DNA of 64,000 nt from Diphasiastrum complanatum (GCA_029204225.1 CM055111.1:30001818-30065817), one strand, 5' to 3'. Counted from the stretch's first letter, positions 9,743 through 51,409 are shown. A program made the numbers and translations. The notes: a model not told the origin generated them from the letters alone.

Positions 9743-11261
9743 TCGAATCACAAAAACCAGCCAAACATGTATCATCACTAGAAGGATAAAACAAACCAAG
9801 TGTTTTACTTCTTTGAAGATATCGAAGGATCCTCTTCAATGCTTTCCAATGTGATCTCAACGGAGCATGCATGAATTGACTCATGAGGGAAACACTATAA
9901 GATATGTCCGGTCTTGAGTTGCATAAGTAAATGAGACTTCCAACCGTTTGACAATATAGTGTAGTATCAAATGGTTCACCACCACTTTGATTACTTAACT
10001 TCAGGCCCATCTCAATTGGTGTAGCAACCGGCTTGCAATCTTTCATTTTGAAACGCTTCAAAATCTGCTTAATGTACCGTTGTTGGGTAATGAAAATTCC
10101 AGCCTTTCCTTGCAAAAACTCAAGAGCAAGGTAGATATGCAATTGGCCTAAATCTGATGTATCATAAACTGAAGCAAGATCAGATTTTAAGACTGCAATA
10201 TATTGTTCATTACTACCCGTAATGATAATATCATCAACATATAACAAAATGATGATGATAAACTCAGATGTATGCATGACATAAAGTGTAGATTCACTAG
10301 GACTGTTAGAAAACTCACGATTACAAAAGTATGTGTGTATCTTTTGATACCACATCCTTGGGGCTTGTTTTAGTCCATAGAGAGTCTTCTTGAGAAGACA
10401 CACTTTGTCTTCTTGACCTGCAACCAAAAAACCAGCAGGTTGCTGAAGGTAAACTTCCTCATTAAGATCATCATTTAGGAAGGTTGTCTTTATGTCAAGT
10501 TGGTGCATACGCCAACCATGATGGGCAGCCAAAGCAGTGACTATCTTTATGGTAGTTATTCGTGCAGTAGGTGCAAAAGTTTCCTCATAATCAATGCCCT
10601 CCTTTTGCGCATAACCTTTGGCAACAAGTCTTGTCTTGTACCTTTCAATAGTACCATCGGACTTGTACTTGATCTTATAAACCCATTTACAAACAATTGT
10701 TTTCTTTCCATGTGGAAGATCAACAAGAGCCCATGTTTGGTTCTTTATGAGTGAGTCATACTCCTCTTTCATCGCGTCCTCCCAACATTTTACTCCTCTG
10801 GCCTGCTCATAAAAAATAGGTTCTATTGCACTATCCTCAACAGATGTAAGAGCAAAATAGAAAAAATCAGCAAATTCTACGGATTTAGATGAGGCACGAG
10901 TCTTCCCTTCATAGAAGCGGTTCACTTTGCTATCTTGCAAAGTCTGCAACAGCCATTTAGGTACTAGTTTAGGCTGTCCAACAGCCTTACTTCGATCAAC
11001 GCTTTGCTGTCGAAAATGATCTGAACTGTCAACACTTTGCTATCCAAAGTGCTCTGAAATTGGACTATGCTATCCAAAGTTTTCAACAGGCCGTTCCTCT
11101 TCATAAATCTGCTTCTCTTGATGAATTATGAGTTGTTCGCTTGAAGAACCAGTGGGCTGTCCATTAGAGGATGATGGCAGTCCCTCCTCTTCAACATTAG
11201 ATGGTGATACCAAATCTGGAAACACTTCAACATAGTCATCTTGGGGGATGTCCCCTTTCAT
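9743..11261 (-). pseudogene. Copia reverse transcriptase with upstream linker
   Basis: The RT frame is long and well kept (10949 to the insertion at 9742): CWEDAMKEEYDSL, NQTWALVDLP, CKWVYKIKYKSDGTIERYK, RLVAKGYAQKEGIDY, HQLDIKTTFLNDDL, YGLKQAPRMWYQ and the catalytic LLYVDDIIITGS. Then come RYIKQILKRFKM, SLIYLCNSRPDIS and the RNase H start (CLAGFC). The linker upstream (11261-10950) holds acidic LPSSSNGQPTGSSSEQ and two stops, and corresponds to the region after the integrase. The integrase itself is missing. Confidence 0.9.
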
Positions 11262-11618
11262 GACATGAATGGGCGCAAGATCATAGGAGTTCTTCTAATT
11301 GAAATGAACATCACAACTTACACTATTGTCACCAAGGTGAACATATTTCTGGGTACTGTAAGATGTATAGGACTCGAAATAGCCAATAAGGCTAGTCATG
11401 TGTTGAGGGGGTCCGGAATCCAAGAACCAAGAACTGCCACCAGATGCTTCTTGATGGTTGGTCATGAAAGCATCATGATCTGCTTCTTGAATAGGATGTG
11501 GAGCTTCTACAGCTGCATTTGCCACTTGATTCGACTGTCCCTTGCTATTGTTCTTCGCTTGCAGTATCCGACAGTATTGAATTTTGTGGTCTTTTCGCTT
11601 GCAGTATCTGCAGAACAA
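11262..11618 (-). pseudogene. Copia knuckle-protease fused past a deleted integrase
   Basis: On the minus strand CRYCKRKDHKIQYC (CX2CX4HX4C) near 11612-11571 is followed by WFLDSGPPQHMTS (protease; DSGA changed to DSGP) and KYVHLGDNSV. The reading then passes directly into CDVHFN and MKGDIP, the end of a copia integrase region (compare SRDVxF). All of the GAG-pre-integrase and integrase core, about 1.5 kb, is therefore deleted at about 11320. The join falls between parts that appear to belong to different copia families. Confidence 0.75.
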
Positions 11619-11630
11619 CTTCTTCTTTGT

Positions 11631-12338
11631 CTACGGATTCAACTGTTCTTTGTGTTGTGCTGGTTTCTGGTCTGGCTTTGATTGCTTCAGGTCTTTCTCC
11701 TTCTTTTGCTTAGTCGTGCTCTTGTTGGTGTATAAGACGTGAGAATCAGTTGAGGAACTTGAGGCTTCGTTCCTCCGTGTGTCTTCCTGCAACAACATAG
11801 TAATGACTCTCAAAAGAGTCAATTTTGGATGAGTCATGATGATCATCACCCAGCTGTCATATGAGCTTGGCAAGCTTGTAAGTAGTTGCATAACTGCATC
11901 TTGATCGTCTATGACAGATCCGACAGTGGCCATTTGCTTTAGTAAGTTCTTGAATTGATTATTGTGATTCTGCAGAGAATCACCATTCGCCATCTTGAGG
12001 GAGTAGAATTTCTTCTTGAGATGTAGCTTGGAAGCTATATCTCGCACTTTGTATAGTGTGCTCAAGATGTCCCAGACTTTTTCTGATGTCTGAGCCTCAG
12101 ATACATGGCCGATCTGGGTATCCATGATGTTGAGGATGATCAGCGTAAAAGCCTTTCCATCCTTCAGCTTCCATCTGACGATTGTTGCGTCGTCTGCTTC
12201 GGGTTTCTCTTTTGCACATGTAACAACGTCATATAATTCTTTAGCCATCAGTATAGTTTTCATCTTATATTTCCACATATGGTAATTGGCTCCATCAAGC
12301 TTGTCCATGATAGGACTCGCTTTCCCTTGGAAATCCAT
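11631..12338 (-). pseudogene. Copia gag
   Basis: A 235-codon frame starts MDFQGKASPIMDKLDGANYH and contains MWKYKMKTILMAKELYD, WKLKDGKAFTLIIL, DTQIGHVSE, KVWDILSTLY, FKNLLKQMATVGSV, LLTSLPSSYDSW and MLLQEDTRRNEASSSS. This is the UBN2-type gag of copia elements, nearly collinear with the plus-strand copy at 16213-16803. It ends in a Lys/Gln-rich tail before the knuckle. The ATG lies about 145 bases after the primer site, as expected. Confidence 0.9.
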
Positions 12339-12481
12339 GTGGAAGAATAAGTCTAAGTGATAGGAAAAACTATCAATGACTTAAGTATGAAAATCTGATA
12401 CAGAAAATACAGAACAAGAAGACAATTACTCTATCAGCTAGTAGAGTCTTGTATTGTGGAAGCTTATCAGACTACGAAAAC

Positions 12482-12495
12482 AAGCTCTGATACCA
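12482..12495 (-). other. Primer-binding site, tRNA-iMet type
   Basis: On the minus strand TGGTATCAGAGCTT directly follows the LTR end CCAACA. It exactly matches the plant initiator-Met tRNA 3' complement and defines the start of the minus-strand copia internal region. Confidence 0.85.
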
Positions 12496-13655
12496 TGTTG
12501 GAGAAAGAGGGTGTGTCATGTGTGAGAATCGAAAAATAGTTCTAAAATGAAAAAGGAAAAACGAACACGAAAAGAAACGAAAAACGAACACGAAAAGAAA
12601 CGAAACACGAACAAGAAAATGAACTCGAATGGAAAGTGTTTGTGCGCAGCAGAATGAGATATATGAATCTTTCCCTAAGTATGACTATGCCTATCAGAGA
12701 TTAACAGGGCATTAGTGATAGAAATCATGGCCATTCTGATTACGTAGCCAAATGTTAATTGAACACCAGAAGAGTAACCTTTCGCGAACAGCTAGACAAA
12801 TTATTTGTCGTGAATGATTCGCGAAGAAAGAGAGACTGAGCTCGACTTATAATTAGTCACGAATGATTCGCGAAGAGAGAGACTGATTACCAAATCGAGC
12901 AACTGGAAAAGTCAGACAGAATGAAAACAAGCATAGCAATATTGACACAGATCTAAACACAAAACAAAGAGCTATTATCAGATTAAGTATATCAAATATA
13001 CATGTCAATAATGCGGTAAAGCACAAGACAATAGCGGGCGAAACCGCGTGATCTACAAAGCTAATTCAATCTATAAAGGAATGAAACCTTACTGACAAAT
13101 AAAGAATCAATTCACAAGGCATCTACTGCGTCTATCTTTGATAAGCTTTTGATGCTAAATTTTCACACACTTGATCTTCAATCTCTTAATCAATGATCCG
13201 ACTAAATACGCAAATAGTATTCAATATATATACACAATGTTACAAGTGTGCATATGAAGAAAGTACAAAGTGGATGTGTTGTCTGTAGTAGATCGTGGGT
13301 GGCTGCAATCTTTGTCAAGTCTGTTAGCGCAGTTGCATGGGGTGAGCGTGAAGAGGCTGCGACGTCAGCCTTCGTTGAAATGAACGTTGGTGAAGATGCG
13401 AAAAATGCGACACTTTGACGAAATGCCTTATGATTAATTTACAAGGTGCCTTCAGCATTTTGTAAGGCAGTGTCGCCTTTTTCGCCTGTCACAAATCGCG
13501 TGTAAAAAATACAATGTCGCGTTTTTGACCTTGTCTTCGCCTGTGAGAATTTACATGTAAATATGCAGACTGTGCGACAATGTGAGTAAATATGCAGCAT
13601 GAATGGAGGCAGATAAAAAATGGGATTTAAGAGAGTAGAGGATATAAATCCAACA
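12496..13655 (-). mobile_element. Copia LTR, 1,160 bp
   Basis: The LTR has TGTTGG...CCAACA ends and is flanked by a primer site (12482-12495) on one side and a polypurine tract (13656-13671) on the other. It is therefore shared between the gag-bearing element downstream and the RT-RNase H piece at 14998-13680. Its minus-strand start resembles the plus-strand LTR at 15000. A TATATATA stretch lies near 13217-13230. It contains several TTCGCGA/TCGCGAA motifs (12782-12880). Confidence 0.85.
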
Positions 13656-13671
13656 CACCCCCTTAATTTGG
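13656..13671 (-). other. Polypurine tract
   Basis: On the minus strand AATTAAGGGGGTG precedes the LTR start TGTTGG. It marks the 3' end of the RT-RNase H fragment that lies at higher coordinates. Confidence 0.75.
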
Positions 13672-13679
13672 ATCCATGA

Positions 13680-14998
13680 ATGCCTTGATCTTCAGACTAA
13701 GCAATGCACAAAATTTGTTGTGTGCATTACCACTGATGTTTTTGTGAATATGTCTGCAATCATGTCTTGCGTTCTGTAGTACCTTAAGCTTACCTCCTTG
13801 TTGAGAACCTTGCCTCTGATGTAGTGATACCTGATTTCAATGTGCTTACTCCTAGAGTGAAATCTAGGGTTGGCCGATAAAGCAATAGCACTCTAATTAT
13901 CACAGAATAAAATTGTAGGGCTGTATTGATGCTGATTAACATCTGACAATATTTTTCTAAACCAAAATACTTCCTTGATAGACTGAGAAGCAGTAATGTA
14001 TTCGGAATCTGTAGAGGAAAGTGCGATAGAGGTTTGCTTACGACTGTTCCATGAAATAGGACCGCCGTTGAAGAAGAATGTAAATCCAGATGTGGACTTA
14101 CGATTGTCTACATCTCCTCCCCAACTTGCATCAGAATATCCACTGAGCTGATAAAGATTGTCGTTGTTCGCATCTCCATAGCAGATGCACTGGTCCATTG
14201 TAGCTCGAATATATCTCATGACTCTTATGAGAGCCTTCCAATGGGTGATGCCAGGATTAGCCATTTATGGCTGAGTGAGCTTATTGCAAAAGAGATATTT
14301 GGCCTTGTACAGACCATTGTGTAGATGAGAGATCCAAGTATCGATCGATAAGGATACTCTCTCATCTGCTCATCTTCTTGCTTGGTCTGGGGACATTGGT
14401 CCTTCGACAAGTGTAGGCCTGAATCCATCGGTGAGTGACCTAATTTACAATTCATTAGATTGTATCTGTTAAGAACGTTATGAAGATACCTTTGTTGAGG
14501 GATGTAAATTAGTCGTCTCGTTCTATCTTTGTGGATCTGAATTCTCAGACAAAAGTGAGCTTTGTCCAGATCAGTCATGTCGAACTCTGAAAATAACATA
14601 TGCTTCGAATTCTTGACCATATTGGTATTGTTGCTGAAGGGCAACGTATCATCCACGTATAAGGTGATGATAATGAAGGATTGCCGCACTGACTTGGAAT
14701 AGACGTTGCAATCAGCAGTGTTTGGTTTAAATCCTTGTTCAATGAGGAATGTGTTGATCCTTTGAAACCAAGCTATGGCAGACTGTTTTAAGCCGTATAG
14801 TGCTTTGTGGAGTTTACAAACATGATTCTTCATACTTTCAGAACGTATCCTTCGGACTGGATCATGTAGATATCTTCTTGTATAACTCCATTCAGATAAT
14901 CTATTCGTACATCAAGTTGATGCACTTCGAGGTTGGCAGCTGTAGCATAAGACAGGAGCGTTCGGATCGACGAATGTTTGATGACTAGACTGAAAGTC
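13680..14998 (-). pseudogene. Copia RT-RNase H fragment
   Basis: Read on the minus strand: KTFSLVIKHSSIRTLLSYA, HQLDVRIDYLNGVIQEDIYM, KLHKALYGLKQSAIAW, ITLYVDDTLPFS (catalytic YVDD kept), DMTDLDKAHFCLRIQI, RYLHNVLNRYNLMN, ILGSLIYTMVCTRPNIS, SDASWGGDVDNRKSTSG and ALSSTDSEYITASQS. Frameshifts occur near 14260 and 14830. The fragment stops at 14998, two bases from the plus-strand LTR at 15000, so that LTR (or a rearrangement there) cut off the upstream pol. Confidence 0.9.
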
Positions 14999-14999
14999 T

Positions 15000-16053
15000 T
15001 GTTGGATTTTTTTCTCCTACTCTCCTAAATCCCAATTTTAATCTGCCTCCATTCATGCTGCATATTTACTAACGTTGTCACGCAGTCTGCATTTTTAAAC
15101 GCAAATTCGCACAAACGAATAAAGGACGAATGAATCGCGACTGATTTGCGACACTTTGTAAGAGACAAAAGGGGACACTACCTTATTGAATGACAAAGTG
15201 TCCTAAAGGCTAAGGCACTCTGTAAAGCTTACCCTAAGGCCATTTGTAAGAGTGACGCACTTTCGTATGATCACCAACGTTCACCTGATGTCACACCCTT
15301 TTCACGCTCACCCCATGCAGTTGCGCTAACAAAGAACAATAACAGCAGCCACCCACGATCTCCTAACAGACCACTGTGTACTTTCACGTCTGCACACCTG
15401 TAATATTATGTATATATATATATTGGATACCATTCGTGTATTCAGTAATGCTGAAGTTATGCAATTTTGATGAAGGAGGTTTGATTCCTCATTACAGATA
15501 GAAATAAGCATTGTAGGGCACGCGGTTTCGTCCGCTATTGTCTTGTGCTCTGCCGCATTATTTTTAACTTGTATACCTGATACACTTAATTTGATATAGT
15601 TCATTGTTCTGCATATAGATCCGTGTTAATATTGCTATGCTTATTCTTTATTCTGTCTGATCTTTCTAGTTTCTATTTCTAATAATAGATGATTAACTTT
15701 TAGTCTTGTCTTTTGCGAATCATTCGCGACTAATTATCAGTCAAGACAGTCTAGCTCTTCACAAATCATTCGCGACAGATAATTTGTCTTGCTATTCGCG
15801 ACAAATTATTCATCTAGTGCTTCAGCCATTCAAAGTTTGGCTACGTAATCTAGAATGATTGTGATTTCTATCACTAAAGTTTCTGCTCATTCTAATAGGT
15901 GTATTCATGCTTAGGGAGAGAGTCATTTAAACTCATTTCCGGTGTGCACGAACATTTTTTGTTCGAGTTTCATTTCTTGTTCGCTTCTTGTTCGAGTTTC
16001 GTTTCTCGTTTGTATTTTGTTCGTCATTTATTCTTGCTCCCTCTCTCCCAACA
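15000..16053 (+). mobile_element. Copia LTR, 1,054 bp, inverted relative to 12496-13655
   Basis: The ends are TGTTGG and CCCAACA, followed by a primer-like site. A TATATATATATA box lies at about 15411-15424. TTCGCGAC motifs recur near 15715, 15770 and 15795, matching the minus-strand LTR. With that LTR it forms the arms of a large inverted repeat. Confidence 0.85.
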
Positions 16054-16065
16054 TGGTATTAGAGC
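16054..16065 (+). other. Primer-binding site
   Basis: TGGTATTAGAGC has one change from the initiator-Met tRNA complement and follows the LTR end directly. Confidence 0.75.
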
Positions 16066-16212
16066 TATTTTCATAGCTTGATTAACTTCCACAGTACAAG
16101 ACTCTACCAGCCGATAGAGTAATTGTCTTCTTGTTTTGTATTTCCTTTGGTATCAGATTTTCATACTTAGGTCACTGATAGTTTCGTCTATTACCTAGAC
16201 TAATTCTTCCAC

Positions 16213-16803
16213 ATGGATTCCCAAGGGAAAGGTAGTACTCTCATGGACAAGCTTGATGGAGCCAATTACCATTTGTGAAAATTTAAGATGAAAACTGTAC
16301 TAATGGCAAAAGAATTGTATGACGTGGTTATAGGTGCAGAAGGGAAACCCGAAGCAGACGACGCAGCAATCGCCAGATGGAAGCTGAAGGATGGAAAAGC
16401 TTTCGCGTTGATCATCCTCAATATCACGGATACACAAATCGGCCATGTATCCGAGACTCAGACATCGAAAAAAGTCTGGGACATCTTGAGCACCCTATAC
16501 GAAGTGTGAGATATAGCTTCCCAGCTACATCTCAGGAAAAAATTCTACTCCCTCAAGATGACGAATGGTGATTCCCTATAGAATCACATTAATCAATTCA
16601 AGAATCTGCTAAGACAAATGGCCGCTGTCGGATCTGTCATAGATGATCAAGATGTAGTAATACAACTGCTTACAAGCTTGCCAAGTTCTTATGACAGCTG
16701 GGTGATGATCATCATGACTCATCCAGAATTGACTCTTTCGAAAGTCATCACTATGTTGTTGCAGGAAGACACGCGAATGAACGAAGCCTCAAGTTCCTCA
16801 ACA
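16213..16803 (+). pseudogene. Copia gag, truncated
   Basis: The gag starts MDSQGKGSTLMDKLDGANYH and is collinear with the gag at 12338-11631, including WKLKDGKAFALIIL, DTQIGHVSETQTSKKVWDIL and LLTSLPSSYDSWVM. Nonsense codons appear early (after NYHL, near 16277) and near 16507 and 16578. It stops matching after NEASSSST at about 16803, before the zinc knuckle, and continues in the same frame into a methyltransferase-like remnant. Confidence 0.85.
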
Positions 16804-17329
16804 AGTTTTGCAAACTTGTTCCAGTATTCAACCGTGACCAAGAAACTGAAGAATCCAATGATGGGTTTTGTGGCTTGTCCCTACCAAAAGCCACAATAAT
16901 TAATTAATCATTTAATTGATATTTTTTCTCACCCAGCTGACTGGGTTTTGGATTTATTTAGCGGTAGCGGCACTATGAGCGCATGTGCTATTTAGAAAGG
17001 TAGACATGTTGTTGTAGTAGATTTAGATTCTAATTTAGTTGATTTTTGTAAAAATGAGAATGAAATCTCTTTCATTGTTGTCAGATGAACTATCTGAGGT
17101 GGAAAAGAGTTTAGATAGCGAACACTCAGTAATTCCCTTGTCCAAGGAACCCCAGCCTCCTGCTAGCGGAAAAGTAAGCGATACAGGAGAATTTGTTAAT
17201 GTCTTGGTTCAAGATTATAATGTGGTTACTGTAGTCAAGGAAACTGTAGAAGCGGTGCCACTTGAAACTACAGTGGCTACTCAAGAAAAGAAAAAAAATG
17301 TAAATGACCTCGATGATTTTTGGGAATAA
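16804..17329 (+). pseudogene. DNA amino-methyltransferase (N4/N6) remnant
   Basis: In the frame of the preceding gag the sequence reads NPMMGFVACPYQKPQ, a stop, LINHLIDIFSHPADWVLDLF, then FSGSGTMSACAI, a stop and KGRHVVVVDLDSNLVDFCK. This order (KP..L helix, then D-LFSGSGT SAM-binding motif I, then GR..V..D) is the C-terminal signature of beta-class DNA N4-cytosine/N6-adenine methyltransferases, related to the bacterial DNA methylase family. After a frameshift near 17090 an acidic tail follows (17039-17329 frame), ending in NDLDDFWE. The DPPY catalytic motif, expected upstream, is absent. Two stops and a frameshift make it non-functional. Its source (a mobile element, a host gene or transfer) is unknown. 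Confidence 0.65.
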
Positions 17330-19590
17330 GAAATTCTCTTTTATTTCAAAAAATAATTGTGTTTATATTTTTTGACGTATTTTGTTTTGAAATATTTTTT
17401 ATTAATTTAATGTTCTTAAATTTGTTTTTTAAGGATTTAAAATAAGAATTTCAAATATTTTAAAATTTTTAACATTGATAATCATTAGCAAAACTAAAAT
17501 TGTAACGAATTGTCAAGTTTATAATATTCTAAATTTTGATGTGTTTTTATAATAATTCTTGTAAAAAAAATACTGTTAGGGATTCAAAGAAATGGAAAGA
17601 TTCTTTTCAGGGTGATTTAAATATTTTCACAAATCATGTAATCTTTATTATTGTAAAATAATTTCATTTGCATTTATTTAATGTTTAAATATTCGATGAA
17701 CTTACATAGGTATTTGAAATATAAGTAAAGATTTTAAAAACATTAGAACTTTAAAAAATACTAATTAAAATTTTTCTCATAATTTAAAAAAAATATTTTT
17801 TGATACAAGAATTATAATTTAAAAAACTTTTAAAATTTCAAAAAAAAAACCTAAAACTTTTGTTTTAAATAAAAATTTTATTTGTTTTTAGTTATTCTAG
17901 TGGTTGTGTATCTAATGATTTTATTTTGAATAGTATTATTATTTCATATAAGCTAATTTGCAGTTATAAATCAAAATCTATCAAAATTTAGTAGCTTGAT
18001 TAATTTTCTTGCAAAATACAACTTTTTTTTAACATTACACACATTAATTTGAAGCATTTTAAATTTGGATATTTCTTTTAAAAAAATTTAAAAATTAAAA
18101 AAAATGGGTCTCCATGTCATTTCTCTTTTTTTTGGTCATCATGTTATATGTACTTCAATCAGTTCATACCACAACTTATTTATTTGTATCCTAGGGCAAC
18201 TATCAAAATGGAAGCGTGACTTGTTACTTATTTTTCACAAGGAATGATTTTTGTTTTGTGGCAATCCACAAAACATAATCTAAAATGAAAGTAATCAAAT
18301 TTATCTTAACAGCAAGGTTGGGCCACAATAAGGCTCATAGAGTAGCACACAACCATATGAGCAACTCCACCACCATTCAAATGAAGAGGATCAATGCAAT
18401 GTTGTACTCCAGGTCTACGCCTATGGGCATACAATTCTCCACACAACAACCATAAATTCAACAATTCTTTCGCTTTAAATTCTAAAAAACCTTGTTAGAA
18501 GATATAGCATCAACTTCATAACACTTAAAATCAATTTTATACACATTCTAAATATACCTTATAAGTCTGTATACACATTGTTTAGGTTTTGTGCAGTTAG
18601 ACCTAATTTGCATGAATGAAGTCCAAATCCAAGATTGTTAGTTGATGTAGATAAACGACTACTAAATGCATTTGAGAATCCTCATTGAGATTACAACATT
18701 CCTTATATAATTCATTGTTGAACTCTCAATGTTACTAGCCCTAAGAATAACTTGGCCTCGTGCCCAAATTTGCATGAATTATGGATAGCATATATGAAAG
18801 AGACTCAAAGTACCTATCATCTAATGTAGCCATCCTTCAATAGTTTAGGCACTTCTTTTAAGGTTAACTTTTTCAAAACTACATTGAACACATGCAATTG
18901 CCAAAACAAGGCCAAAATGGGCAACAATGAAGTCCAATAGATGTGAGATAAACAAAACATAGTCTAATTGTTAAATGTAAAGCTTTAAACAACATTTTTC
19001 AAGAGAGTTTTGGAAACATACATCCTTGGCAAAATGCAAGAGATAAGCTCAAAGAGGTTTTTGAAGGTGAGTAAACAAACATCTCCAAGTTCCGTATCAA
19101 ATCATATCAATCATCTATGACAAAACATCTATGAAATTTGAAGCATTTACTAAGCTTTTGTTTGAGCTGTTTCCAAGTTCCGTATCAAATCAGAAAGTGG
19201 ATGCCACGCTTCTCACTTATGAGTAGACTCTAGAGCACTGAATATTTGATTTCATGATCAGCATTGGATCATCTCCATCGTCAAAGAGGAGAGCGATCAT
19301 CATCCTATAGATAGACAAGCATTTCTTCCAGCGCTACACATGACAGAAGTTGGGCTTATATGTTATGCTTGCAAAAGCACTGTCGGCCCCAAACTCTTTG
19401 GCAATTTGCGAGCTTTCTGGATGTGATCACCGGTTTTTGAGCTTCAATATACCATTAATTACAAATAGGCTGACGTTTTTGAAGCAAACATTGAGTGGGA
19501 TATACACATGTTGACTGCATACCATTTTAACAGGATTTATGACGGAGTCGGATCACAACGGAAAGCAAGTTATATGTAACATTTCGAGCT
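17330..19590. other. AT-rich region, no gene recognised
   Basis: The part to about 18120 is extremely AT-rich with many poly-A/T runs. The rest is ordinary AT-rich sequence with no ORF or retroelement domain I could recognise. TCCAAGTTCCGTATCAAATC occurs twice (about 19082 and 19172). It lies 3' of the receptor kinase gene. Confidence 0.6.
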
Positions 19591-19706
19591 CTCACCAACA
19601 AGCAAGCTTTATTGAGATGTAGTGCATGGAGTGATATTTATGTCCCTTCCAGCGAAAAACTGTGAGATATTCTGAAAGATGTCTTTGGAGGCTTAAAACA
19701 GGAGTT

Positions 19707-49897
<30,191 letters not shown>

Positions 49898-50560
49898 CTG
49901 CATGTATACAATAAAAGAATTAGTACTTCAAAGATAAAGGCAATATGAACTAGTTTGTATTGGTCAATGAGATCATTTGTAAATTCATGTTCGCTTAATA
50001 TCATTTCTCCTACTAAATCTATTGTATATATCAAAATTGAACCTCAAGTTATGTTTCAAGAAAAAAAATCAACTCACATTGAAGCCCAAATAATAACATC
50101 TTTAAGAAAGATTTTTTAACAAAACAATTAACGATATAATTGTCAATTGATAATCCATAGTGATATCAAAATATTTAAAAGAATATAAAACAAAATTTAG
50201 TAAATGAATGCATGTGGGAAATGAACAAACAAAATTTCTGTGTTGCTAAATCTATGTAAGATGCATTTTCACTTGGCTTTGTCTTACTAATTTGGGCTAA
50301 TTAATATTTTCCAAAAAACTCGTTCTTGTCCCTAATATCTTAGACTAGATAGCAGGATTTTCTTAGCTAACGATGCAATAAACATTTAAGTGCAAAATAG
50401 AATTTACTAAAGTATAGTAAATCAAAGTAGATAACCTATGATTCTACTGGATAAGAAGAAAATCCTTGAAGAATTTTCATATAAAGTTTGAAATATTTGA
50501 CAAGATGAACTAATATCTAGCTTAAAAGAATTTTTTGGAGATACATAAGATTTTTTGTAT
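49898..50560. other. Upstream intron, no exon found
   Basis: AT-rich sequence just upstream of the WTGDPC exon (minus-strand sense). I looked for a malectin exon ending in the right phase and found none. GTATAGTAGATCAAA-like strings recur here and at 43806 and 49636. Confidence 0.5.
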
Positions 50561-51082
50561 TTTTGGCACTCTCTCACTCTCTCGTCCACTCAATCAATAA
50601 GTACAACCTTGCCACTCTTCATGATCAGCTTAATATTAATGGCATTCAATCAACTAGAGGAGATGCAATCTCAAGCATTCATCAACCATCCACAATCAAG
50701 AAACCAATGCACACATTTTTAAAATCACACAAGCATCTAAGTCACACAAAGAACTCATGCAAAAACCAAAATAAGTGGCAACTATCCATTGATCTAACTA
50801 AGACCTTTCTTTTACATCAAAATCTTGTGACTAACCTAATTAGATTGATTAATAGCTTGTTTCATCTTAATACAATGAAGTGCTAGTCTTGCCTTCTTCT
50901 TGTATTTTACCAACTCTTGTGCCCACACATGTGGAAAGTACAAACTATGACCCTCACCAAGTTTGGATCAATAAACATCAAACTAAGATTTGATTCCAAC
51001 TTGCCCATACAAGACTAGCTTTCTAGCAACAAACTTGCCAAAAATAGATTGTGTTTTGATCATGGATTATCCTCTTGTACTT
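50561..51082 (-). mobile_element. Copia leader, minus strand
   Basis: The region after (minus-strand sense) the primer site at 51095-51083. It has no recognisable gag. A 107-codon plus-strand frame (50563-50886) is Asn/Ser/His-rich and has no known features. Confidence 0.35.
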
Positions 51083-51095
51083 GACTCTGATACCA
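51083..51095 (-). other. Primer-binding site, minus strand
   Basis: On the minus strand TGGTATCAGAGTC follows an LTR ending TACTTTTAACA, the same end as in copia A (TACTTTTTACA). Confidence 0.82.
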
Positions 51096-51405
51096 TGTTA
51101 AAAGTACAAAACAATGGAACATAAATAAGCCTACAAAATACTCCAAGAATGATTGAATTATTGATACACCAATCTATTGCAAAACTAGTCTCCAATATCT
51201 TGATCTAGAAAAGCAATCTTGGATCCCACAATCAAGAGCAATCTAAGGCAATGATCAAACATTGAAATCTGACCCCACATGTGTGTGGTATGGCCTCCAG
51301 TATGGCCTATTATCAGATAATGATAGTAATCAAGTTTAGCTTGCAAAACATTCATAGAAACACAAGACAAATGTAGAGGTGTTGAAGGGTTTGCGGATAT
51401 CGAGA
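51096..51405 (-). mobile_element. Copia 5' LTR, minus strand, partial
   Basis: The right-hand part of an LTR next to the primer site. It contains CCACATGTGTGTGG, a decayed form of the palindrome seen in other LTRs. It gives way to a Ty3 LTR near 51410. Confidence 0.5.
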
Positions 51406-51409
51406 CAAT

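Noticed and set aside
16804-17329. Bacterial contamination as the source of the methyltransferase-like sequence
   Set aside because: It is continuous with a plant copia gag in the same frame, and it carries stops and a frameshift, as expected for an old nuclear insertion.
19250-19560. A further exon downstream of the receptor kinase
   Set aside because: The last exon has its own stop with a normal family end, and no matching frame with splice borders was found here.
49900-50170. A possible upstream receptor-kinase exon on the minus strand ending ...GGGCTTCAAT before GTGAGT near 50087
   Set aside because: It can be joined in frame but the residues (LKMLLFGLQ) do not resemble the end of a malectin domain, and a TGA lies close upstream.
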